A model generated the notes under the pieces. The model was not told where the DNA came from, did not search any database, and saw nothing but the letters and a program-made list of their open reading frames with translations. This document shows positions 1 through 7,816 of a stretch of 64,000 nucleotides of DNA, one piece after another. How positions within the stretch are numbered: the first letter of the stretch is position 1; every line of letters begins with the position of its first letter. The stretch covers positions 1 to 64,000 of the forward strand of contig CAILCF010000003.1 in NCBI GenBank assembly GCA_903832635.1, given 5' to 3'. The stretch is from an uncultured bacterium (GTDB lineage: Bacteria; Patescibacteriota; Saccharimonadia; Saccharimonadales; Saccharimonadaceae). A program made the position numbers and the translations under genes.

Positions 1-236
1 ACCCTTAGTACGAGAGGACCGGGGCGGACAAACCTCTGGTGTATCGATTGTGGCCACCTGCTGCATTGTCGAGTAGCTACGTTTGGAATAGATAAGCGCT
101 GAAAGCATATTAAGCACGAAGCTAACTTCAAGATAAGATTTCCCTATGAGGACACTGAAAGAATATCAGTTTGATAGGCGCAAGGTAGAAGCATGGCAAC
201 ATGTGTAGCTGAAGCGTACTAATAGTCCCATCGCCT
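1..236 (+). rRNA. 23S rRNA, 3' end (partial, truncated by window edge)
   Basis: Conserved 3'-terminal 23S motifs: 'ccttagtacgagaggaccggg', 'aagcatattaagcacgaagc', 'agctgaagcgtactaatag'. 3' boundary approximate. Confidence 0.95.
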
Positions 237-386
237 TTTTATGTCCTTATTACCAATGTTAATGCTTGCATTAACAGCGGTGATTAGGTAGACTTAACTA
301 GTATTTGGTGTTAATCACCACGTCAGTTGTTTAAAACTTAATTGCAACCTTAATAATTCATGCATCGAAATGGACACCGTGAGATT

Positions 387-414
387 GGAATATGGAATAT
401 GGAATATGGAATAT
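387..414. repeat. 4 x 7-bp tandem repeat GGAATAT in 23S-5S spacer, followed by CCAATAG x2 at 431-444
   Basis: Four perfect consecutive GGAATAT units; flanking ATTGGAAT (384-391) / ATTCCAAT (428-435) inverted repeat. Confidence 0.9.
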
Positions 415-458
415 AGCAAAGCGCTACATTCCAATAGCCAATAGCCATCTTCCAGTTG

Positions 459-569
459 ATTCGGTGCCCATGGCGCTGGGGAAATACCTGTTCTCATCCC
501 GAACACAGAAGTCAAGCCCAGCAGCGGCGATTATACTGCCGAAAGCGGGAAACTAGCACGGTGCCGAAT
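459..569 (+). rRNA. rrf: 5S rRNA
   Basis: Terminal helix attcgg...ccgaat, conserved 'cccgaacacagaagtcaagc' core, located after 23S. Confidence 0.93.
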
Positions 570-572
570 TAT

Positions 573-603
573 AAAAAGACCATCCGAATAGGGTGGTCTT
601 TTT
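573..603 (+). terminator. Rho-independent terminator after 5S rRNA
   Basis: aaaaagaccatcc-gaata-gggtggtcttttt stem plus T tract. Confidence 0.85.
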
Positions 604-647
604 CTATGGCTAAATATCGTATTTTACGACTATTAGGATAAAAATAC

Positions 648-680
648 AAAAACGACCAATATCGCAGATTTGGTCGTTTT
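648..680. terminator. Second hairpin/terminator (bidirectional-looking)
   Basis: aaaacgaccaa...ttggtcgtttt perfect stem. Confidence 0.7.
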
Positions 681-784
681 ATTTGAATCAAATTATTTGG
701 ATTCAAACAGGTGCTTATTTATAATATAGCACCCACAGAATAATTGCAATAGTACATCTAACATAAAAAATGATTATGTATATA

Positions 785-813
785 TTGACAATTAACATAA
801 GCTATGTTAGTAT
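785..813 (+). promoter_or_regulatory. Sigma70-like promoter of KGG protein gene with dyad operator in spacer
   Basis: TTGACA (785-790), 17-bp spacer, TAGTAT (808-813); perfect inverted repeat TAACATA-AGC-TATGTTA at 793-809. Confidence 0.7.
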
Positions 814-946
814 AAATACATCCACATATCATGTGTGAGGTAATAAAGAGGGTTTTCAGGTTGATTCGCCATACAGCGAGGGCTTGGAAATCTTTTTAAT
901 TCGCTTTCGCTGTACAGCGAAAAGCAGAAAAAAGGAGTATAACATT

Positions 947-1153
947 ATGGCAGGAACAAAAACTGGTGGCCAAAAGGCTGCAGCTAAGAACCTAGCAAAG
1001 GATCCATTCTTTTACGCAAAGATTGGTGCAAAAGGTGGCCAAAATGGTCATACTGGTGGCTTTGCAGCTAACCCAGACCTAGCACGTGTTGCTGGTGCAA
1101 AAGGTGGTCGGATAAGTCGACGTAAAAAAGCCGTCGTAACAACTGAATCTTAA
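947..1153 (+). CDS. KGG-motif (con-10/general stress-like) small basic protein
   Basis: MAGTKTGGQKAAAKNLAKDPFFYAKIGAKGGQNGHTGGFAANPDLARVAGAKGGRISRRKK; SD aaggag before ATG 947 (the ORF-track start at 884 is upstream of the SD). Confidence 0.8.
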   Translation: MAGTKTGGQKAAAKNLAKDPFFYAKIGAKGGQNGHTGGFAANPDLARVAGAKGGRISRRKKAVVTTES

Positions 1154-1172
1154 TTTATTAAACATTTCAGTC

Positions 1173-1201
1173 AAAAAGCACATCCCTGCGGTGTGCTTTT
1201 T
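1173..1201. terminator. Terminator between convergent genes
   Basis: aaaaagcaca-tccctgcgg-tgtgcttttt 10-bp stem. Confidence 0.85.
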
Positions 1202-1202
1202 G

Positions 1203-1661
1203 TTATTTTTGGTAGCTATATCGCCTAAGAGCACAGGTTCTAGCTTCGTTAACATGCCACTTATGGCTACAAGCTAAACATTGGTAATTTTTCTTGCTAA
1301 TTTGCATTCCGCTAGCGCTACAGTTAGGGCAAGTACTGCGCTCATGCATCCAATCTCTATAAGTATCCAAATTGTCCTGAATATAGTCATCATCAATTAT
1401 TACATCGTAACTTGATGCGATTTCCTTAGCTTTGTCCCAAGCCTGTCTTTCCATTGCAATAAGTTCGATATCACGCCCATAATCGGCATGACCCAGTAGA
1501 GCATGTGCTAATTCATGAAATAAAAATCGGAAATCGTCTTTTTTGTCGGTGTAGTATATCGTATTATCACTGTGCGACCACAAAAAAATTGATGATCTTT
1601 TAAAGATGAACTGAGGAAAATCGGATTTAAGATTTTTTATCAGCGATATTGTCGAGGGCAT
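1203..1661 (-). CDS. ImmA/IrrE-like zinc metallopeptidase-fold protein with C-terminal zinc ribbon (hypothetical)
   Basis: HELAHALLGH (HExxH) motif and CPNC...CLAC cysteine pairs; ORF to 1676 overlaps the ROK gene, MPSTIS start assumed. Confidence 0.6.
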   Translation of the reverse strand: MPSTISLIKNLKSDFPQFIFKRSSIFLWSHSDNTIYYTDKKDDFRFLFHELAHALLGHADYGRDIELIAMERQAWDKAKEIASSYDVIIDDDYIQDNLDTYRDWMHERSTCPNCSASGMQISKKNYQCLACSHKWHVNEARTCALRRYSYQK

Positions 1662-2448
1662 AATAATAACATCCATAAATTACTGCCAGTTCCGGATACC
1701 TGGCTTTTTTAAATATAGGACAGGGGGCTATTGCAGGCAGCTTTTCCTTTAAAAGTTTCAATAATTGGTCGTCGAATTTATCAAAATAAGTACCTATACT
1801 GCCACCAATAATTACTACGTCAGGCTGTAAAACAGGGACTATAGCTAAAAATCCGCGGCTAATTCTATCTGCTACTTGATTCCAGGTTCTTTTACTAGTT
1901 ATTTCGTGGGCGTATTTTCCATATGTTTCGTATATGGCTTTCCCGGAGGCGAAACTTTCCCAGATACGAACGACCCCATCATATTCAATCATCATATGTC
2001 CACCCTCGCTATTACGAAACGCCTGATTAATATGACCATCGGTAATAATACCCGTACCTATACCGGTACTGATTGTTACATAAAGTGCTTGTGATGGGAC
2101 TTGTTTCAAGAATCTGGTTTCGGCAAGCCCTGCGAGTTTTGCGTCATTTTCAATAAATACTGGCACTTTTCCTAAAACACCAGCCAGGGCTGAAGTGATA
2201 TTGAATTTTTTCCAAGGAAGATTACCACACTCAACAACGATCCCACCCTTTATAACGCCGGGGATAGCCACAACAATTGCATCGACTGCTTTGTCGCTAT
2301 AATGGTTTGTTATCGTTTTTTTCAGAGTAGTTATATATTCATTTTGGTCTTGGGGGGTTGGGAATTTGATTTGATGTCCTAAAACCCCATCTTTATCAAA
2401 GCTGGCAACGAGTGTTTTTGTTCCCCCCGTATCTACTGCGACTAACAT
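1627..2448 (-). CDS. ROK family protein (sugar kinase-like)
   Basis: MLVAVDTGGTKTLVA ... ENDAKLAGLAE ... TISTGIGTGIITDG ... EGGHM. Confidence 0.85.
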   Translation of the reverse strand: MLVAVDTGGTKTLVASFDKDGVLGHQIKFPTPQDQNEYITTLKKTITNHYSDKAVDAIVVAIPGVIKGGIVVECGNLPWKKFNITSALAGVLGKVPVFIENDAKLAGLAETRFLKQVPSQALYVTISTGIGTGIITDGHINQAFRNSEGGHMMIEYDGVVRIWESFASGKAIYETYGKYAHEITSKRTWNQVADRISRGFLAIVPVLQPDVVIIGGSIGTYFDKFDDQLLKLLKEKLPAIAPCPIFKKARYPELAVIYGCYYYALDNIADKKS

Positions 2449-2531
2449 GTTTCTAGTGTATCATAATTTGACGGGTTGATTATTTCAAAAAATAAATGCA
2501 TAATAAGTATATATAAACAGAGGTTAGAGAA

Positions 2532-2897
2532 ATGTTACGACGAACAAATCAGGGTGGTTCGGTCGCAAGTTTTGTGGTAATTGGTATTATTTTGGTTGTC
2601 GGACTGGTTTCTGCAGTTTATATCTTGAATCAGCGTGGTCAACAAGCTCGAAAAGAACCGACGACTGCATCTATCGATAAAACCGCCAGTTCTACATCAA
2701 AATCATCAAATAACAATAGTAAAACATCCGAATCTGTGTCGGTAAAAACTTCGGATACTAGTCAGACAAAATCAAAAAACATGCCAACAACAGGTCCCGG
2801 GCTTTCAATTTTTGAACTGGCGGGCGTCTCTGCAATAGCTACCTCGACAGCCTATTATTGGTTATCCCGGAGATCGCTTTCAGCCCACTCTCTTTGA
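2532..2897 (+). CDS. Small surface protein with N-terminal TM and LPxTG-like C-terminal signal
   Basis: N-terminal hydrophobic segment, Ser/Thr/Lys linker, MPTTGPG + hydrophobic segment + RR. Confidence 0.6.
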   Translation: MLRRTNQGGSVASFVVIGIILVVGLVSAVYILNQRGQQARKEPTTASIDKTASSTSKSSNNNSKTSESVSVKTSDTSQTKSKNMPTTGPGLSIFELAGVSAIATSTAYYWLSRRSLSAHSL

Positions 2898-2922
2898 CTT
2901 GTGTATCTATATGGGGTACAAT
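2894..2922 (+). promoter_or_regulatory. rpsA promoter
   Basis: TTGACT-N17-TACAAT; overlaps stop codon of preceding ORF. Confidence 0.75.
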
Positions 2923-2998
2923 GTTATCAGTCTTGAGGTGCTGTTTTAGACATGTACCTCAGAAATATTAATTTTAAGGAAGGAGTCTGAAAAGACTT

Positions 2999-4096
2999 AT
3001 GGCAAAAGCCACAACAATGGATGAGTTGCTCGCTGCCGAAGGTGACAGCGTCAAGCAATTGACACAAGGGGATTCAATCGTCGGGACGATTTTATCAATT
3101 AGAAAACACGAAGTATTAGTTGATCTGGGAGCACATGGTATTGGATTAGTTCCACGTAGGGAAGTAGGATTTTATCGAAACCTAAATATTGGTGATGAAA
3201 TCGCAGCCAGTATTGTTGACACGGAACTTGATAATGGCTATTCATTACTTTCACTACGTAAAGCCGCTAAAGATCGTGGTTGGGACGAAGTAATAACCAA
3301 AATGGAATCTGGTGACATTATCGAAGTTTCACCGTATGACGCCAATCGTGGCGGCTTACTGGTTGAATACGACGGCGTAAGGGGCTTCCTGCCTGTTTCT
3401 CAGTTATCGGCTGAACATTATCCTCGCGTTGGTGGCAGTGATAAAGATGAAATTCTACAAAGATTAAACGTTTTGATTGGGAAAAACTTGACTGTTCGAA
3501 TCTTGGATTGTGACCGGAAAGCCAACAAACTGATATTTAGTGAAAAAGAAGCTATTAAAGACGGTTTGGCTGCAAGGTTTGAAAAACTTACAGTAGGAGA
3601 CTCAATAAAAGGGGTTGTGACTGGGGTTGTTGATTATGGTGTATTCGTCAATGTCGAAGGTATTGAGGGGCTTGTTCATATCAGTGAAATTAGCTGGGAA
3701 CGCGTAAATAATCCAGGGGATTACGTAAAAGTCGGACAGACAATCGATGCGAAAATTATTGCTATTGATAAGGACCGACTAAGCCTAAGTATCAAACAAC
3801 TATCTGAAGATCCATGGATGACCGAAGTCGATCAGTTCAAACCGGGGGATAAAGTCGAAGGGACAATAACTAGGATTACGCCATTCGGTGCTTTCGTCCA
3901 AATTAGTCCGGCAGTTGAGGCCTTGGTGCATGTTAGCGAACTTGGTGAGGGTGATGATGTTGATCCGGAAAAAGTCTTTACGTTGAACGAACGCAAAGAA
4001 TTCGTAGTACTTGATGTCGAGAAAGAAAGTCGAAAAATTTCTTTAAGTTTAGTCAACAAATCCAAACCAAAATCGAAAACTAAAGCTAAAAAGTAA
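2999..4096 (+). CDS. rpsA: 30S ribosomal protein S1
   Basis: Four S1 (OB) repeats, e.g. GDSIKGVVTGVVDYGVFVNVEGIEGLVHISEISW, GDKVEGTITRITPFGAFVQI. Confidence 0.95.
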   Translation: MAKATTMDELLAAEGDSVKQLTQGDSIVGTILSIRKHEVLVDLGAHGIGLVPRREVGFYRNLNIGDEIAASIVDTELDNGYSLLSLRKAAKDRGWDEVITKMESGDIIEVSPYDANRGGLLVEYDGVRGFLPVSQLSAEHYPRVGGSDKDEILQRLNVLIGKNLTVRILDCDRKANKLIFSEKEAIKDGLAARFEKLTVGDSIKGVVTGVVDYGVFVNVEGIEGLVHISEISWERVNNPGDYVKVGQTIDAKIIAIDKDRLSLSIKQLSEDPWMTEVDQFKPGDKVEGTITRITPFGAFVQISPAVEALVHVSELGEGDDVDPEKVFTLNERKEFVVLDVEKESRKISLSLVNKSKPKSKTKAKK

Positions 4097-4140
4097 ATTA
4101 ATAATTATTGCCTGGGATAGGCAGAAGGGAGCTTACGGAA

Positions 4141-5913
4141 ATGGCAGAAAAAGTTATTACAATTGCCGACTCAATTACCGTAGGCGAACTTGCTGAAAAG
4201 TTAAATCTGCCGGTCACTAACTTGATTGGTGAATTGTTTAAAAATGGTATCGTTTCGACAATCAACCAGCACATTGATTTTGAAACAGCAACAATTATCA
4301 TTGAAGAGTTGGGTATTTTGGACGTAACGTTAGAAAAGAAAGATCTTTCAAGCCAAAGCGTTCGGAAGGTTCACGAACTATCTGAATCAGCAGTTCCCAG
4401 GCCACCAATTGTTGCAGTTATGGGTCATGTTGACCACGGAAAGACCAGCCTGCTTGATGCTATTTTGAAAACTAAAGTCGCCGATAGTGAAGCTGGTGGG
4501 ATAACTCAATATATTAGTGCCTATCAAACAACTCATTCTGGACGTTTGATAACACTTCTGGATACACCTGGTCACGAGGCATTTGCAGCTCTCAGACAAC
4601 ATGGAGCCGAGCTTACTGACGTAGTAATAATAGTAGTTGCAGCCGACGACGGTGTGAAACCACAGACCGTAGAGGCAATCAGATTTGCAAAAATGGCAAA
4701 TGCAAAAATTGTTGTTGCAATCAATAAAATCGATAAAGACGCAGCAGACTCAGCCAGGGTAAAAGCCCAACTTGCTTCAGAGCATGGACTGAACCCCGAA
4801 GAATGGGGTGGGGATACGGTGATGGTTGAGGTTAGCGCAAAAACCGGCGAAAATATTGATAAGTTGCTCGATATGGTTCTACTAATTGCTGATTTAGAGG
4901 ATTTGCGAGCTGATATTGATACTCCGGCCGAAGGATTGGTAATAGAATCGCATATGGAAGTTGGAAGAGGGCCGGTTGTAGGATTACTTGTAATGCAGGG
5001 TATTTTGAAACCCAGTCATTTTCTGGTTGCAGGAATTACTTACGGCAAGGTGCGGACATTGCTTGATTTTTCGGGGAAAACTCTGAAAGAGGCTAGACCA
5101 TCGACACCAGCAACCGTAACAGGCTTCAAGGAATTACCACAATTTGGCGATAACTTTATTATTGTTAAAAATGAAAAAGAAGCCAGACAACAAACAGCTA
5201 CAAGGCGTATCGAATTCGAAAAAAATGCCGCTAGTACTAATATTACTGGTGCTGACTTACTAAAAATGATGAGTCAACAACACGAAACACAAGATTTGAA
5301 AGTTATTGTAAAAGCCGATGTTCAGGGTTCTTTGACGTCAGTTGTAAACAGTTTGAAAATAATTGATACTCAGGGTGAAATTTCACTCCGAATAATCGGA
5401 AGCGGTGTCGGGAATATATCAGAAAATGATATTCGACTGGCGGCGGACGAACAGACCATCGTCTATGGTTTTAATGTCGAAATATCACCTGCAGTAAAAA
5501 GGCTCGCTGCCAGAGACCACGTTCAAGTCAGATTGTTTGATGTGATTTATAAACTTCTTGACGATGCCCGTGAAGCGATGGAAGAACTGCTAGCCCCTGA
5601 GGTAGTAGAAACTGAAATTGGAACACTAAAAATAAAAGGCATATTCCGTACATTGAAAGATGAGGTGATTGTTGGTGGTGAAGTAACAAGTGGCAAAGTT
5701 ATCGCCGGTGTTATTGCTCGTGTCAAGCGTGGGAAAGAACTAATTTCCGAAGTTGAAGTTGTAGGTGTAAAAAGACAACAACAAGAAGCAAAAGAAGTTT
5801 TCGAAGGTGAAATGTGTGGTTTAAATCTGAAGACATCGAAAAAAGTTCAGATAGAGGAAGGTGACAAACTTGAACTATTTACCCGAGAGCTGGTAAAGCG
5901 TAAACTAAAGTAA
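4141..5913 (+). CDS. infB: Translation initiation factor IF-2
   Basis: VMGHVDHGKTSLLD, DTPGHEAF, NKID GTPase motifs; IF-2 C-terminal domains. Start MAEKVITIADSITVGELAEKL. Confidence 0.97.
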   Translation: MAEKVITIADSITVGELAEKLNLPVTNLIGELFKNGIVSTINQHIDFETATIIIEELGILDVTLEKKDLSSQSVRKVHELSESAVPRPPIVAVMGHVDHGKTSLLDAILKTKVADSEAGGITQYISAYQTTHSGRLITLLDTPGHEAFAALRQHGAELTDVVIIVVAADDGVKPQTVEAIRFAKMANAKIVVAINKIDKDAADSARVKAQLASEHGLNPEEWGGDTVMVEVSAKTGENIDKLLDMVLLIADLEDLRADIDTPAEGLVIESHMEVGRGPVVGLLVMQGILKPSHFLVAGITYGKVRTLLDFSGKTLKEARPSTPATVTGFKELPQFGDNFIIVKNEKEARQQTATRRIEFEKNAASTNITGADLLKMMSQQHETQDLKVIVKADVQGSLTSVVNSLKIIDTQGEISLRIIGSGVGNISENDIRLAADEQTIVYGFNVEISPAVKRLAARDHVQVRLFDVIYKLLDDAREAMEELLAPEVVETEIGTLKIKGIFRTLKDEVIVGGEVTSGKVIAGVIARVKRGKELISEVEVVGVKRQQQEAKEVFEGEMCGLNLKTSKKVQIEEGDKLELFTRELVKRKLK

Positions 5914-5944
5914 ATAACAACGAACCATAATAGGAGGAAAATCG

Positions 5945-6373
5945 ATGTTTCAACTAGATGAGAAGTTTTTGGAAGAAATTGGATTGAATGAACTCCCCGA
6001 AGACCAAAAAAAGCCATTTTTACAACATATTTATGATGAACTTGAGCTTCGTGTTGGAATAAGACTCTCAGACGGCATGAGTGACGAACAGCTGACAGAA
6101 TTTGAATCAATAATTGATCGCAAAGATGAAATTGTTGTTGCTTGGTTAGCTAAATATTCACCTGACTATAAAAGCGAACCATCATTTACCCAGCTTCAAA
6201 AAGCAACTGGGCTTGTAGAAAATGACCCTGGCTTGAGGGCAGAATATGCAGCTACAAAATGGCTGGAAGTCAACAGACCAGATTATCGAAAAGTCGTCTC
6301 TGAAGTACTTGAGGGTTTAAAACAAGAGGTCATTGCAAGTCGTGATGTAATTTTGAATAATCCTACAGTCTAA
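5945..6373 (+). CDS. DUF5663-like conserved hypothetical protein
   Basis: LDEKFLEEIGLNELPEDQKKPFLQHIYDELELRVG pattern typical of CPR DUF5663 proteins; SD aggagg. Confidence 0.6.
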   Translation: MFQLDEKFLEEIGLNELPEDQKKPFLQHIYDELELRVGIRLSDGMSDEQLTEFESIIDRKDEIVVAWLAKYSPDYKSEPSFTQLQKATGLVENDPGLRAEYAATKWLEVNRPDYRKVVSEVLEGLKQEVIASRDVILNNPTV

Positions 6374-7257
6374 CTGTAGCCATTGAGAAATTCACGAGCC
6401 GTTATTTGATTCCCAGTAGGGGCTATCAGTTCATCAATCGATAAAAATGCTCCATCTTTGCATTTTACATCCATTGGTGACTTTTGTTCATCCGATATAT
6501 GCGCCTTGGTTACAATAATATTTCGTCCTAAAATATCTATTTTAGATTTAGGGAATTCTAAATATGCACGAATTTGGCGTTCAGCTTCAATCGCAGTTAA
6601 CTCATTTATGTTTAAAGCAGAGTCTTGCTTAGTCAATAAGTTACAATAACTAGCATCATTGTTGTTTTGAGTCACAGGTTGAATTGAACCGTTCAGTATG
6701 TCCGGTAAAAGCGTTATCAGAGTCATAGTGCCGGCATCGGCCAATGTTTTTCGTAAGTTAACACGAGTCTCAATACCAGAAAGCTGATGCACAATCTGTC
6801 CGTAAATTGGCCCTTCATCCATACCGGATGTAAGTTTCATTATTGAAACTCCGGTTATTTGCTCACCGTTTTTAATAACTGACTCAATTGGCGAAGGTCC
6901 ACGATATTTTGGTAAAAGTGATGGATGAACATTAATAATGCCTGGGTTAAATAATCTTATGGTCGATTCTGGGATTAATTTGCCATAACTAACTAATACA
7001 CCGGCAACTTCGGATCCTAAGGAAGAAATTTTATCATCTATTTCTGATACCTGTTCAGGTTGCCAAACTTCAATATTATTATTCAATGCAAATTCCTTGA
7101 CCGCAGGCATTTCTATTTGTTGCCCGCGACCACTTTTTCTGTCAGGTTTTGTTACGACTGCTACGACCTTATAACCTGAACCGATCAGGTTTTTAAGGGT
7201 GATTAGACTGAAATCATCAGTCCCAAAGAATACGATTGTTTTTAATGAATTTATCAT
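6370..7257 (-). CDS. fmt: Methionyl-tRNA formyltransferase
   Basis: IVFFGTDDFSLITLK, NVHPSLLPKYRGPSPIE, MDEGPIYGQ. Confidence 0.93.
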   Translation of the reverse strand: MINSLKTIVFFGTDDFSLITLKNLIGSGYKVVAVVTKPDRKSGRGQQIEMPAVKEFALNNNIEVWQPEQVSEIDDKISSLGSEVAGVLVSYGKLIPESTIRLFNPGIINVHPSLLPKYRGPSPIESVIKNGEQITGVSIMKLTSGMDEGPIYGQIVHQLSGIETRVNLRKTLADAGTMTLITLLPDILNGSIQPVTQNNNDASYCNLLTKQDSALNINELTAIEAERQIRAYLEFPKSKIDILGRNIIVTKAHISDEQKSPMDVKCKDGAFLSIDELIAPTGNQITAREFLNGYS

Positions 7258-7792
7258 AATCCAGCGGTTGTAGCTCGCCTTTCTCGTCGAGTTTAAAAAA
7301 AGCGTCTTTTTGATCACGAATATGATCTATAAAAACAATACCATTCACATGGTCAATTTCATGTTGGATAATTCGTGATAAAAAGCCATCAGCCTTAAAA
7401 CGCACTTCATTTCCATTCACATCCATGGCCTTAACTCTGATTTTATCGTAACGTGGTACTTTTCCATATACATCAGGTACACTCAAACAGCCTTCAAAGT
7501 CAGTTTGTATTTCTCCTTCGAATTTAATTATTTTTGGATTTATAAGTGCAGTAAAGTCACGAACTTTTTTATCATCAAAGTCGCTTCGAATAATCGCAAC
7601 TTTTTCTAAATGATCAATTTGTACTGCAGAAATCGCGGCGCTTATTTCGTGTGGTCTAGAATTTTCCCAATCTAATGCAATCCCTGTCATTTCCTTGATT
7701 AAATTCAGTATCTCGGGCGTTACGAAATTAATCTTTTTTGATTTTTGTCGCAGGTGTGGGTTGGGGAGGACAATTATTTTCTCTTTATTCAT
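7217..7792 (-). CDS. def: Peptide deformylase
   Basis: EGCLSVP and QHEIDHVNG motifs; overlaps fmt. Confidence 0.95.
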   Translation of the reverse strand: MNKEKIIVLPNPHLRQKSKKINFVTPEILNLIKEMTGIALDWENSRPHEISAAISAVQIDHLEKVAIIRSDFDDKKVRDFTALINPKIIKFEGEIQTDFEGCLSVPDVYGKVPRYDKIRVKAMDVNGNEVRFKADGFLSRIIQHEIDHVNGIVFIDHIRDQKDAFFKLDEKGELQPLDYDKFIKNNRILWD

Positions 7793-7816
7793 TAGGGACT
7801 ATTATACCAGGGGTAT

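Noticed and set aside
3090-3960. Repeated sequence blocks in rpsA
   Set aside because: Explained by the repeated S1 domains.
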